DNA of 64,000 nt, taken from Zantedeschia hybrid cultivar. Taxonomy: Eukaryota > Streptophyta > Magnoliopsida > Alismatales > Araceae. Every line of letters begins with the position of its first letter. Position 1 is the stretch's first letter. The translations under genes and the position numbers were made by a program. This document shows, piece by piece, positions 11,990 to 23,725 of the stretch. Location of the stretch: contig JARZZO010000009.1 in the NCBI GenBank assembly GCA_030544215.1, positions 54,927,129-54,991,128 on the forward strand. Direction: 5' to 3'. The notes beneath the pieces were generated by a model, which saw only the letters and a program-made list of their open reading frames with translations, had not been told where the DNA came from and made no database searches.

Positions 11990-13693
11990 CTAGGAGAAAT
12001 TTGTTGCCAAATTGGCGTTTTTTTGGAGAAAAGATGAATTAATCATAAAATAAGAATGTAGATGAATAGGAGGAGAATGGGATGGAGGAAGCGGCACCAA
12101 GGCCAAAGGATTGGGTGGATCATATAGTAGTATGCCCCAGATTAAATCATAAATCTTCTCTAGATTGAGAGGAGGTTGAGGGATAAAGTCCTGTGGGGAC
12201 AGAGTGATCATGATGGGCGGAGCCCGTGGAATATCTTCAGTAATGACCCGCGACTGAGTCGGGGTCAGAAGCAGAGTGCGGAATAAGGTATGGAGTGTGA
12301 AAATGTAAGAGTGATAAGTCCCCCTCCAAAGAAGATTCGTGGTATAACCAGCATCATAGGGGTCATCTGACTCCCATTTATCTGTTTCCTCAGACAGCAG
12401 AATTCTTTTGTCAAAAATGGCACCGGGCCCTTCAATAAGCTCATCTATTTTTGGCGGCCACTTTGGTTCTGAGGGATCAAGAAATAGTCTATTCAATGCA
12501 ATATACAGGTCCCTTAAGTCAAACCATCTGTACCATTCGCACTCAGGATCTTGGAACTTCCTCCTTTTCATTGGCCGCAGAGCCTCCAAAGACTGGTACG
12601 TTAGCAATTCTGAACAATGTTTGGCCAGGTCTCTTCCTTGTATGTCATGGAGATCAAAACAGGAAGTGATGACCACTCTGTTGTCATGACTGATCACGGG
12701 CCCTTTGACGAAATGTGTGTATAAGATCCATGTTAAGGGGTCCCGACCTTCTTTGCATGGTGTAGACATTGTCTCCCATACCTTCTGACCGTCTTCATTT
12801 TCTTCCTGCTGAGTAATGTCGTGCCTCACTTTTCTTGGCCTATAGCCCAGGCCATTTCCAGGTGTCCTTCGGTTGTCCTTGAGGGGCGTGGTTTTGCCTT
12901 GTAATTGTGTGCCTAGACCCTTTCCAGGCTGATAACCACCCTTCATCATTATTTTCCAACCAGGAGTACTCATGCACTTCCCCCGCTTTATGGCATCCAG
13001 TGGGTAAGGAGTAAGAGTGGCGGCCTTTAAAGGATCAGCCACCAGACGGTAGACCTGTAATACCGACAGAAAAGGTTGTCGGCCAGGTGAAGAAGTTGGC
13101 TTGATATTCAAGGAATGAGCAGCAGCAAGGATTGGCATGCTCGTAACTTTAATGATTCATCATTTGTAGGGAAATTTGAGGCACTGATGATTCGTAGAGG
13201 GAATCGCCTCAAGCGTTTTAATATAAGGACGGCCCAAAATAGCCTTCAAGGAAGGATCGATTTCTAAGATGTGAAATTCGACCTCGGCATGACATACAGG
13301 GCCTAACTCTACTTTTAAATAGACCATTCTCAGAGGGGAACGGGTGGAGTTATCATAAGCTGTTACAGAGATGGGGCTAGGTAGCCTTTTCTCTTTGGGT
13401 ACACCACACAATTCAAGGGTCTTCGGAGGCAGGACATTAATTGAAGCCCCCGTGTTGACCAGACATGTATCTACGGCCTTCTTGCAGATATGGACCGTAA
13501 TACTTAGAGCCATGTTTCTGGCTGCTGGTGGTACTAGTTCCGAGACATGAAATAAGATAGGCGGCTGATCCCCCTGAGGAACTAGTAGTGCGACGATCTT
13601 CTCCATCGGCACGTCTTCGTTGACCATCACCTTTTGTAGATACTCCATCAGAGCTTCATGATGGGTCTTCGATATCTTGATCAACTCAAGCAC
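11990..13693 (-). pseudogene. E1 protease with G-patch domain
   Basis: Aspartic protease region at 13693-13160 (active-site segment CLVNTGASINV, then AILGRPY), two adjacent stop codons near 13160, then the same frame continues to 11990. A glycine-rich G-patch segment follows at about 13000-12830 (GYQPGKGLGTQ ... GNGLGYRP). The family active site is normally DTG(A/S); here the aspartate reads Asn (NTGA), which should abolish activity. G-patch domains are RNA-binding modules known to follow some retroviral and retroelement proteases. The part after the G-patch (12700-11990) is an unassigned linker conserved in E3 (45320-45769). Confidence 0.82.
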
Positions 13694-16113
13694 AGAGATT
13701 CGTATCGGTTCTATCCAGTTGCTTCAGCAGGTCATATTGAGTGCCTGGTGCACTCTCATCATTATGCGCTTCCTCCGGCGGCTGTAATGGGTCGTCTCTG
13801 ACTGTAGATTGAGGAAAGACCTTATTGAAGATCCTCCCACTCTGGAGTGCATGTTCTTCACTAGTGGAAGGACTAGATGATAACTTGAGCATCGCAGGAT
13901 TGGTAGATGGTGTGGATGGTGTGGCGGTTTGGTATGCGGGTGGTGGCGTAGGGTTGTTTGGTGGAGGTGCAGTGCGGATGAGGGGTCTGGAGGGTTGAAT
14001 TGTGGAGGGGTAAGTGGTTGGTGCGGGTGATGTGGGGAATGGTACGCGGAGTAACGGTTTGGATGGTTGTATGGTATTTGGGTAGGCGGTGGTGGTAGTA
14101 GATGATGTGGGGAATGGTACGCGGAGCAACGGTTTGGATGGAATGAGGGGTGCGTAATTAGCTTGCGCTAGGTTGTTTGATGGATGTGTGGTAGCGTGGG
14201 GGGTAATGGGTTTAAGGAAAGTGGCGGTGGTGATGGGTTAATGGGCGTGGGTAAACGGTATGCGGGTGTTGGTACTGGTGTGATGGTAATGGGTTGTGGT
14301 TTAGGTATATGGAGGGTGCGGCGTGGTGGTTGCTCAGTGGTGCTCGAAGTGTGACCCGTTGAATAAATAGAGGACGAGTCCTCTATCTTCCACTGTTGCC
14401 CTCGATTAGCCTTAAACTGGCTATTTGTTAAAATGGGGGCAACTTGATTTTGGTGCTGGTGTTTCGGAAGTGGGTTCTGCACTATACCCATGTTTGGCGG
14501 TGCTGCCGCCTGTGCTGACACTCTTGGCTGTTGCTGTTGTTGGGGTTGCTGCTGTTGTTGCTGGGGCATTCTCGCCTTCAAGGTGGATATATACTTCCTA
14601 ATTTCTTCCCAATCAATGCCTCCCTGCTCGTTGAGATCATGGATATAATCTCGAAATTGGAAGCAGGTATTTATTGTGTGTCTAGGTTGTTTATGGAAGT
14701 AACAATATCTGGAAGTGTCGGCATTTTGGGGTCAAACTGTTTTTTCTCTTGGCAAAACCAAGACATTGGCTGCCATTAAAGCATTGAAGATATCTGATAA
14801 GGATTCTGGAAGGACTGGATATTCTGCCCTTTTCGGGCCTGGAGGCTTCCTCTGCTGGTTATAATTAGTAGGAGGAGGTACATTATCGTATGTCGGCGGT
14901 GCGCACGGTAGGTACTGTTGTTGTTGTGGGGGCTGGTACTGTAACTGCCGCTGTGGCTGCTGCTGTTGCTGCTGTTGTGGCTGCTGGTCGGCTGCTGTGG
15001 CCGCTGGTACTGTGGCTATTGATATTGTGGATTTGGCTGCTGGGGTTGCTGATACTGTGGCTGCTGTTGTCCGCAACCCTGTTGGTTCGGTAGTCTTTGG
15101 CCTGCGAACTGTGATGGTGGCTGGTTCCTCACGAATTGGGGCTGATTGTTGTTCACGGTGCTAATCTGCTCATGAGAGAGCATGTCCTCAGTTGTTGGAC
15201 CCGTGCTAGGAGAATTTGGCACGGCTGGCTTCCGAGGTGGAGGCCTTCTAGGTCGGTGAGGATCAAAGAAACTAGAGAATGTAGCATCCTTGAAAGTGTT
15301 CTGACAATAACGCGCCCTTTCATAGAGCTCTGCCATGCTGGTCAAGTTGTTCAGAGCGAGGACTAGTTTAAACTGAGGTGTAGCATTGGAAATCAACATC
15401 TTTACTTGCTCGGACTTAGACAGATGATCTTTAACTTTTTCTGCCATGCCCCTCCATCTATCAGCAAAACTGACGAATTCCTCGTCGGACTTCATTTTTT
15501 CTGCTATCAGGTCAGTAATGGACAGAGAGGGTGCAACTCTATCCTGGTATCGTTGAATGAATTTTCGCGATACGATACCATAGTCCTCTACTTCAGATGG
15601 CTCTAAGGAAAAGAACCATTCGAGGGCTGGTCCCTCTAAGGATTTCCTGAACAAAAATGCTAACAACCTCTTGTCGTTTTGCCAGAAAGATGACTCATAT
15701 ATGAACTCCTTCAAATGAGTGAAGGGGTTACCAGTACCGTTGTATTTTCGGTACACTGGCATTTCAGAGGGTGGCAAGTGGAACATGGGCAGACTTGGCA
15801 GGTTAATCTCAGGTGCAGCTATAACTCTCATCATTTTCTGAAAATTATTGAACTGCTCATCCATACGCTCCATCTTCACGAGCAGAGCCTGAGTCGTCGG
15901 ATCGATTGGAGGAGGGGGAGGTGGAGGTACATGATAGGCCTGTTGCCTAGGGTATGTAGAGAATGGGGGACAATAGGGTTGAGGTCCGGCAACGCTTCTG
16001 CCATGTTTGAGGGCATTTTGATACGTTGGCGTAGGCGGTCTAGCCGATTGCCTCGAGGAGGACAATTGTGGCCCAACTGGCCGAGAAGTTGAAACCTGAA
16101 GGCCTTCTATGGC
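13694..16113 (-). pseudogene. E1 gag, 3' part
   Basis: Continues the gag frame across the E2 insertion (the 5' part is at 36432-36906). From 16113: a proline-rich lead, then the gag capsid-like domain at about 15800-15300 (FHLPPSEMPVYRKYNGTG, LEWFFSLEPSEV), a Gln-rich stretch at 15100-14900 with a frameshift near 15050, the conserved EYPVLPESLSDIFNAL segment near 14830, and a CX2HX4HX4C zinc-binding motif near 14690 (CYFHKQPRHTINTC). Long Pro/Thr/Gln repeats at 14580-13700 form the linker to protease. Gag packages the RNA. Frameshifts near 14730 and 13690 break the chain. Confidence 0.83.
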
Positions 16114-17613
16114 TGTAGGCGCCCGGAACGTCCCCCGTCACAGCTGTGGGCTTCGGGCAAGGGCTTCTCCGTTCGTCTCAGCGCTGCGGTGATCTGGAAG
16201 GGTTAAAAATTGAGGTGTGTGATCGCCAGGAGCATTACCTTACGGTCCCTGTGCTCCGCAGGATGGTGAGAGTGATCGCGTTTTGAGGGAGCGGGAGATG
16301 GCAGGTTCCTCTTCTCTTCCTCCGGCCGGCCGGAGGAGGAGAGCTCGGTAGTCTGCACGCAGAAATACGGTAAGGGTCCCTGAAAGGAAAAGACAAGACA
16401 AAAGAAGAAGATAACCCGATTAGGACTGTAATATGTAGAATCTATCCATGCAAATATAAAAGTCAACTAGAATTGGAGGAGGCACACCGGATGGATGTTT
16501 GGGGAGGGAAGATGACCATATGTTATGGCCACCCACCTCCCGTTTTTTTTGTTTAAAACCTCTGGGAGTAAGGGTTGCTAGGTTATCCTAACATGCATGC
16601 ATGTAGATGGGGGTGCTCGTGTGTGAAAAGTGAAGTGATGTGTTAAAAGAGAAAAAAGGAGTGAGAGAAGGAGATGTTACGAAATGGATGGAGAGTGGGA
16701 ATGCAATGAAGTGGAAAGGAGAAAAGTAAAGAGAGGGTTAAGAGGACAAGCCCATTTGGAGTGCGATGGATTCTTCCGGCTTCTCGACTGTCAAGGCTTC
16801 CTTTGGCTTGAAGTTCCTCCCGAAGCTCTCTGATTCCTTACCCGCTCAATTCCTCAAAGCCAACCCACTTGCCAACCTCCTAAACACCCCCCCCCCCTTC
16901 GACGAGACATGGAGGGTTTAAATAGGTGAAGGGAAAAAGGGAGAAAATAGGGGTCTAAATCCCCGTAAATCATCATAGAGCCAATGAGAAGTGGTCAAGG
17001 GTCGGAGGTGGTGCGCGCAGCAGTCGCTGGAGTGGGGAGTGATCGGAGTAGTGGAGGTGAGGGTGGCGAGTAGAGGAGATCGTGGGAAGACGAGGTCAAG
17101 GTGGTAGTTAGGGGAGTGGGCAGCCAGCCAACTTGCCTTCCAATCCCGTGGAAGGCGGCCCGGTTTGCCTTTGAAGGGTGGTGGAAGGCATGGGGTGGCC
17201 TTCGAAGGGCGGTGGAAGGCAGACAGGTTGGCCTTCGAAGGATGGTGGAAGGCGGACGGGTTGGCCTTCGAAGGGCGATGGAAGGCGGGCTGGCTGGCCT
17301 TCGAAGGATGGTGGAAGGCGGGCTGGCTGGCCTTCGAAGGGCGGTGGAAGGCGGGCTGGCTGGCCTTCGAAGGGCGGTGGAAGGCGGGATGGCTGGCCTT
17401 CGAAGGACGGTGGAAGGCGGGCTGGCTGGTCTTCGAAGGATGGTGGAAGGCGGGCTGGCTGGCCTTCCACGAAAAGGTGGCGAAAGTCGAGATTGGTTAA
17501 TGGGCTTGATTATTTAGTGGGTTGAATTATGTGAGAAAATCTGATGGGCTAAATGAGATGGATAAAATGATGGGGTTATGACCAAAAAGGGGGGTCCAAA
17601 ATCGGTGTCTACA
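16114..17613 (-). repeat. E2 3' LTR (1500 bp)
   Basis: Homologous along its length to 35091-36431. On the minus strand it starts TGTAGACACCGATTTTGG and ends in GGCGCCTACA. A TATA-like CTATTTAAACC lies at about 16916-16926 (minus). Upstream of it in U3 is the set D array (17135-17468), which has about five more 33-bp units than the other LTR and accounts for the 159-bp length difference. Confidence 0.93.
17135..17468. repeat. Set D dyad array in E2 3' LTR
   Basis: About eight 33-bp units of GAAGGC-N10-GCCTTC followed by an 11-base joiner (CGAAGGGCGGTG-like). An outward pair GCCTTC 17135-17140/GAAGGC 17151-17156 starts the series, again with N10. Because 33 is a multiple of three, the array is open in several frames as 11-residue repeats; these are artefacts, not proteins. 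Confidence 0.92.
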
Positions 17614-17626
17614 AATGCCCCTCCAG
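17614..17626 (-). other. E2 polypurine tract
   Basis: On the minus strand GGAGGGGCATT directly precedes the LTR start TGTAGACACC. This is the expected place for the plus-strand primer. E5 has the matching GGGGGGCATT at 58576-58588. Confidence 0.8.
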
Positions 17627-18633
17627 GACACCTGTTTTGCAGTGAAGTGGAACAGAATGATAAATAGGTGTTCCGGAAATCGAACCTGATTTTGGACAGC
17701 CCAAAGAAGGAATGAGCTATATCCAAAGATGGTACGAGAGCGTGGCAAATGCACGAGAGCTAGCTATTCGAATTGCAAGGGTGACTAGGAGGAGGAACAA
17801 AGTTTAGTACTAGAGAATCACAGTCCGTGGGACCCTCGGGTGCTGGAACTGCGAGGCCTTGGCGCACCGGGATGCAACGATCTGGCCCAAGGGGATCTCA
17901 AGCATGAAAGATGGAGGAGTGTGACTTGAAATAGTCTCGACACAACGGGCGCACGGTGGCCTGGCGCATCATGTGATCGCCAAGTGAGAGAATCTCAAGC
18001 ACATGAATTGAAAAGGATAAGGTCTTGCAATTCAAAGGGCTAACAGACGAACAATTGCCAGACTCACAGATCAACAATAGGTTAAGCAGAGTGATAAATT
18101 ATGGTCATTGCCCCTAGGGCGGGAATGGTGGATGATACTTATGCAATGCATACTGGTTTAAAAATTAGAAAACAAATTCCTAATACAAACAAGAGGGATT
18201 TATTGGCTAATCGAATAACTTGGAGAATATAGACTCCTCATTGTTTTCTTTAAAAAGGAACTCAGAGTCTATACGCCCAAAGTTATTAGCCTCCTGTATC
18301 TTCAGTCCTACTTGCTTCAGATTTCCTGCAACTGCAAAAACACACATTAGCAAAGTTCATATATCCAATGGTCATATCATTTAAGTACTTAAATTGCGGA
18401 AGAATGAGAAGCAAATGATTAGTTTCGAGTCGAAGCCGATATGGAAGATATGGCTATTCTAATGGTAGAATGCCAATCCGATATGGCTTCGACTTGATTT
18501 CCAGGAATAACCATTAATTTGTTGATATTAAGCAAAGTGGTCTCCTGAACTTGGGGGTGAAGTTACCTCCCTAAAGTAAAGAAGGGAGAAGGGTAATATG
18601 TCTTTTCGTAGGTGAGCCTTTTCTCAAATGGTG
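17627..18633. other. E2 region between polypurine tract and PMD-a, with two foldbacks
   Basis: No coding region seen. Two imperfect foldbacks stand out. The first has arms 18205-18240 and about 18261-18291 (GGCTAAT ... ATTAGCC, TATAGACTC ... GAGTCTATA). The second is about 67 bases, 18428-18494, with AGTCGAAGCC at one end, GGCTTCGACT at the other and only a few mismatches between. Each could be a small-RNA precursor or a fossil inverted repeat. The remaining DNA is unassigned. Confidence 0.6.
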
Positions 18634-18757
18634 GAAGGCCAACTAGCATGCCTTCTACGAAAAGGTGGAAGGCCAAGGGATGTGCCGTTCATGCAAGGAT
18701 GGAAGGCCAAGGGGTATGTCGTCCATGAAAAGGTGGAAGGCCAAGGGATATGCATGC
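18634..18757. repeat. Set D dyads upstream of E2 PMD-a
   Basis: Four GAAGGC half-sites, each followed after exactly 10 bases by GCCTTC, GCCGTT, GTCGTC or GCATGC, so the right half-sites are progressively degenerate. The cluster ends about 110 bp before the PMD-a start codon. Confidence 0.8.
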
Positions 18758-18867
18758 CCCCCGTCTTTTATGGAGCGTGGGAAGTTTGTAGTTTATCCCG
18801 TAGCCTTAAAAGGGGAGGGTTGTCCCGAGACTTTCTTCGAGAACTCAAGCTTTTCTATGGGAAAAAA

Positions 18868-20252
18868 ATGGCCTTGCCCTCTGCTCGTGCAACTGCTAGG
18901 GAACCTCAGGTTTTATCGGATATTGAAGGCCATCTCAGCAACCTACTGGCCCATGGACAGGTATGCTCAAACTTTTATGTCGTTTACCTTGACTATCTCC
19001 TCTCTCTTGACTTTTGGTTGTCCTGCAGCCTATTCCCAAATTCCCTGATGCTTGACATACTCGCAAGTATGCATGGCTTGCGGCCCTGATGGACGCGATT
19101 ACCCTAGACATGAGGGTGTATATGCGTCGGTGGAATTTGACCCACTCCATTGTGTTCGCAAAATGGTTCACCTTCATTCACTGGCACTGGGAGGGGTTGG
19201 GTGCACTGCTCGAACTGTGGTATCCGGAGACGCATACGTTCGTGTTTCGAGAGTTCGAGGCGACAGTGTTGGTGGAGGAGGTAGAAATCTTCTATGGCTG
19301 GGAGGGCCTAGCTACCGACGATCCCTCTGCTTTGCCTGTATGGGAGGAAATCTTTGCTGATATAGTGCAAGACAAACGGGAGGTATGCCGCATGACTGAC
19401 AAGCGAGGAATCCTCGTCGATCGCCTTGCGCACTGGTTGGTCCGAAAGATTAAACGCAAGATGGTCGAATCTGAGAGACTGATGCGAGGCTTATGCCTAG
19501 TCCTTAGAGGAGTCTTATGGTTTCCAACTTCAGGCTCTGTGCTAGAAAGGGAGTATGTGAGCGTGCTGAGCTTGTTGTGGAAATGTCATTCTCTTGCTCC
19601 AGTGATTCTGTCACATCTATATGGAGGGCTTAGCCACATGAGCATGGGGCGATCTGTAAGGGGGAGCTTATTCACCTTGCAGTTGTGGATGGAGATGCAT
19701 TTAGCTTTCGATTTTGATGACAAGGTGGCTTCCACCTCCAGGATATTTCAGCACAGCACATGGTATCCTGCACACTTACTTCTGGGTCCCGAGGTTCAAA
19801 TTAGGTGTCTTACGGCTCATCTGAAGACGAAGGATGACTGGCGTGATTACTTGAACTTTCTGACCGTGGAAAAATTTATCTTTGTTCCGATGATTCTTCG
19901 AGGTATGGAGTTTACCACAAAGGCTTCTCGTGAGCGTGAGTTGTGGCTGATCAGCCCTGACGAGTTAGCCGTGTACCATGGGCATCGTTGCCATCTCCAT
20001 ATTGGAATTCCAAGACAGGTGCCATTCCCTGCTTTGCATGATACACTGATTGTGTCGAGACATACAGGTTACGTGAGGGAAGCGCAAGCCATAGAACGAT
20101 TCCAACGTGCATGGCGTCATCACTGTAGATTCACCAGGGCTCGCCTTGATGTGGCAGAGACTTCAGAGGAAGTCGAGAGATATGTGAATTATTTGACCAA
20201 TGTACGACCTACTGTATGTGCCTTTTTCATGGGCCGTAGAGCACTGGAATAA
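18868..20252 (+). pseudogene. PMD-a gene of E2, nearly intact
   Basis: Two exons: 18868-18960 (31 codons from ATG) and 19029-20252, joined across a 68-bp GT/AG intron. The only damage seen is TGA at 19053-19055, nine codons into exon 2. The protein has the plant mobile domain N-terminal pattern (WHWEGLGALLELWYPETHTF, then EATVLVEEVEIFYGWEGL) and a C-terminal part with LQLWMEMHLAF and DDWRDYL, shared with the E1 remnant at 1-870. No catalytic function is established for PMD proteins; Arabidopsis MAIN and MAIL1 act with the phosphatase PP7L in transposon silencing and gene expression. It is antisense to gag-pol, between the 3' LTR and PMD-b. Confidence 0.82.
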
Positions 20253-20332
20253 TGTATTCATTGAAATTATAGTGAATAATACAAATTTTGCTTTCCTGAA
20301 AATTCCCTCGACATGGACAAAGGTCTGCTGCA

Positions 20333-20578
20333 GACGGCCATGCAGGTAGCCGTCCGTGACAGTGGACGGCTACATAGATGGCCGCCCTTCCTGTCGGACG
20401 GCCACGCGTATGGCCGTCCACGTTGGCGGACGGCCAGACGGGTGGCCGTCTGACGCGTCGGACGGCCACGTGTGTGGCCGTCCACGTTGGCGGACGGCCA
20501 GACGGCTGGTCGTCCGACGCGTCGGACGGCCACGTGCGTGGCCGTCCATGACGGCGGACGGCCATTCGTTTGGCCGTC
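20333..20578. repeat. Set C dyad array upstream of E2 PMD-b, exact 32-bp period
   Basis: Eight dyads GACGGC-N10-GCCGTC whose first bases are at 20333, 20365, 20397, 20429, 20461, 20493, 20525 and 20557, exactly 32 bp apart. Since each dyad is 22 bp, the joiner is also 10 bp, so half-sites of alternating direction stand every 16 bp. The bases next to the half-sites usually extend the arms to GACGGCCA/TGGCCGTC. The array ends about 100 bp before the PMD-b start codon. Confidence 0.95.
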
Positions 20579-21025
20579 TGACTCGTCGGATGGCTTTAAG
20601 AAGCCCCGGGGCCTTCTAGTTCTCTCCCTACCCTTTCTTCCTCTTCCTTTTCCGATTCCGATTTCTCCCCTACTCTTCCATGGCGCGAGTTTGGCTTCCC
20701 CGCTCTCTTAGGAGGAGGAGGACCAGCGGTGGCGATGAGGCGGCAGCGGCCGGCGGCGGCGATGGAGCAAGCTCCAGCGGCGGCGGGGTGGGTGTTGGCG
20801 GCGGCAACGGCGAGGACCCGCTTCGCGCTGAAGAGGAGGAACAAGAAGAAGAAGAGAGGGCGGCGGAGGAGGATGATGAAGAGGAAGAAGATGAAGTTGA
20901 TGAAGAGGAAGAAGAAGAAGAAGGAGAAGGTGATGAGGAAGACAGTGGCAACGAGGAGGTGCCCCCGAAGAAGAAGAAGGTGAGTCCCTTAATTTTGTTC
21001 TTTGATCGTGGCGGCTAATGTGGCG

Positions 21026-21148
21026 GACGGCGGGAGATCCCGCCGTCCTTCCGTACGGATGGCGGGGGGCGCCGCCGCCCGTCCGTGCGGACGGCGGAGG
21101 GCCCTGCCGCCCGTCCGTGGGGGCCCGCCGTCTGCCCGTACAGACGGC
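21026..21148. repeat. Set C dyads inside intron 1 of E2 PMD-b
   Basis: GACGGC 21026-21031/GCCGTC 21042-21047, then a 10-base joiner, GATGGC 21058-21063/GCCGCC 21074-21079, another 10-base joiner, GACGGC 21090-21095/GCCGCC 21106-21111. The same 16-bp grid as the upstream array continues here. An outward pair GCCGTC 21127-21132/GACGGC 21143-21148 also has N10. Confidence 0.88.
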
Positions 21149-21815
21149 GAGTAGGCCCGCCAGCTGCCTCACTCACCCGAAATCATTCGTATGATCATGC
21201 TCCTAACTTTTAATCTTGTTGGGATTTACAGGGTCCACAGAGAGTCCGGGGCCGAGTTTCTTGGGAGTTGGTCTGGGCCTGGTACCATGCGCTGCCCGAT
21301 CGGCTTCTTTTTCAGGTGGACGCGTTTGGGTTCGGGCCATTGTTTCGGATCCGACCATTCATGGTTGATGCGCCCTTCTTAGTGGCTTTGCGAGAGCGCT
21401 GGGATGACAGATGCAGAGCTTTCATCATGCCCTGGGGACACATGCTGCCCACACTGGAGGACGTCTCCTTCTTGATAGGCTTGCCGGTCATTAGTGATCC
21501 AGTAGTGGGTCCTGAGCTCAGGGATTACAGGCAGTTGTCAGATCGACTCCTGGGTGAGGGGTACTACCGGGTTCAAGGAGCACTATCTCACATACCCTTC
21601 GGACATTTCGCCCGATCTGTGGGATTGAGTCGGGTATGGCGGATGCCGAGCGTGACTCTTGAGGCTTTTGCCGAGAGAGTGGAGGCGCTGTTGGACTTTG
21701 ATGGCCACTCAGACGACGAGAATTTACGGATCTTCCTCTTGTTCTTCTTCGGAAGGTTGCTATTTGCTACAGCCTCAGACAAGGTCAACCTGAAGTATCT
21801 GCCGCTGTTGGAGGA

Positions 21816-23725
21816 TGATAAAGTGTTAAATTGATCATTTAAGGGCAACCATATGCATCATACTCATGTTTTTATCTGCAAAATAGCATGAAATGATAGA
21901 TAATTGTGTAACAAGTCCAACGATACCAATTTCATCAAATTCTGACTTAAAAACATCGTCATTTCATGTGATTAAAGGAGCATAGTGCATTTGCGGTTTT
22001 TCGACAAAACCGAGACGAAATGAATAAATATGATGATATTTTTATGATAATGCGCTAAATTATATTTATTTTATGTGAACAGGATATGCTGATGATGCAG
22101 TGCAGCTGGTGGAGTTTCCGGAAATTTGGGGGAGGTCTAGTGTGCGGATTTCAATTAAAACAGGGGTAAAAATGCAATTTGATTCCTTCCTTCGCTGGAG
22201 TTTCCCAAAACCCACTATTTCCTTCCTTCTCTCCAATTTCCCAAACTGCAGTCCTACTTCTTCTCCAATTTCCTTTCCCGCACACACTCCTCTCTATATA
22301 TATTTCACCCTCTCTTCTTTTCTAAAAAAATTCTCTCCCACGTTTTGTTCTCCAGTTTCCTAGCCGCACTCCACTCCCCTCTCTCCGATTACTCTGTCTT
22401 CTCTCCCTCTTCCTTTCCCAGCTTTCTCTACCGCAGCACTCTCTCCTCCTCTTTCTCCTCTTTCTCTCCCTCTCTCCGATACTCCCTATTCTCTCTGCTT
22501 CTCTCAGTTTCTCCCTCTATATCTCCCTCTCTCCGGTTCTCTCTCTCGTTTGTTTTTTTTTTCACAGCAACCTTCCTCCCTCCTCTGTTCTCTCCTCCTC
22601 CGTCTCTCTCTATCTCCTCTCTCCCACACGATCTCTGTCTCCCCCACGCTCTCTCTCGGATCCCCAGCCAACTCACCAGCAGCAACCTGCATGCACGCCT
22701 TCCACCAGCGGCTCCTTTCTCCACGTGCATGCAGCAAGCTCCTCCACGCCTACCACCAAGCAGCTGCTCGTCCACGCATGCTGTCCCAGCTTCCTCCTTC
22801 CTCCAATGCAGCAGCAACAGCATCCTTCCTGTCCACAGCAGCGCAGCCTTCACGCATGCACCTCCTCCACGCGCCCAGCATCAACAGCATCCCAGCCTCC
22901 ACGCGTTGCATCAGCATCCTCCATGTGCGGTGAACCCACAGCGCCGGTCTCCACGTAGCCAGCATCCGGCAAGCTCCAACAACATCTTCTTCCCAGCAGC
23001 TTCCAAGTATTCTCCAAGCCTGCTTCTCCAGCATCCAGCAAGCTACCCGAGCAACCTGCAGCAGCCATCAAGCTTCTTCCAGCACCTATGCACGGCCATG
23101 TGTAGTGAAGCTAGCCCTTCTCCAGCTTCCTCCTTCCTCCAGCCCGTTCACAGCAGCTGGTCCATTGCGCCATACCCCCATAGCCGGTCCATTGCACCGG
23201 CAGACTGCATGTTGCTCTGTTTTTTTTTCCTATTAGTTTAGATTTAGTCTGATTACTTAGGGTTAGTTATTTGTTATTTAACATTTTGATTATTTAGTTT
23301 AATTTTATTAAAAAATTAAACTTTGTAGTTTGTTTCATAATTTTTAATTAATTCATGTTTTTCCACGTAGTTAAATTTCAATGTCTTTATCACAAATTTT
23401 AGTTGTGTTTATTATTTTTATATGTGTTTGCGTTTAATTTCTGAAAAAGAAAAGAAAAAAAAAGGGATTTGTTTAATTCAAGCAATTATGTTTTTAGGTT
23501 ACATTAGTTAATTGTGTTTTAGTTTAATTAAGTAATTAGTTTATTTAAAATTTCACTTATTTTTAGATTAACTGAAGTTCAAAGTTTTCAAAATTAAAAT
23601 TCTATCTCCCTGTGGATCGACTCGGACTCACCATTATTAAATTTCCAAAATCTGATTTGAGTGAGCCGGATAAATTTAAATTGAACGTTTTCATGTGTTT
23701 AACGACGCACAATTCGAAACGATCA
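21816..23725 (+). mobile_element. S3: solo LTR, 1910 bp, in E2 PMD-b exon 2
   Basis: Starts TGATAAAGTGTTAAATTG and ends GAAACGATCA, with inverted TGAT/ATCA tips. It is flanked by GAGGA at 21811-21815 and 23726-23730; without it the exon frame is continuous. It matches S4 (45862-47907). A TATA run near 22295-22302 followed by long CT-rich DNA (22310-22690) indicates plus-strand U3-R order. Near the end it has CTCCCTGTGGATCGACTCGG, a phrase that also occurs close to primer sites of other plant Ty3/gypsy elements. The open frames at 22345-23241 are CT-rich repeats and are not called as genes. Confidence 0.93.

Noticed and set aside
17101..17525. Overlapping open frames of 11-residue repeats on both strands
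   Set aside because: They are translations of the 33-bp dyad array inside an LTR; the unit length is a multiple of three.
20333..20578. CRISPR-like regular repeats
   Set aside because: The units are inverted 6-base half-sites in a plant retroelement, without long direct repeats, unique spacers of CRISPR size or cas genes.
22345..23241. Ser/Pro-rich frame of nearly 300 codons
   Set aside because: It lies wholly within the CT-rich part of solo LTR S3 and has no counterpart with the same frame in S4.
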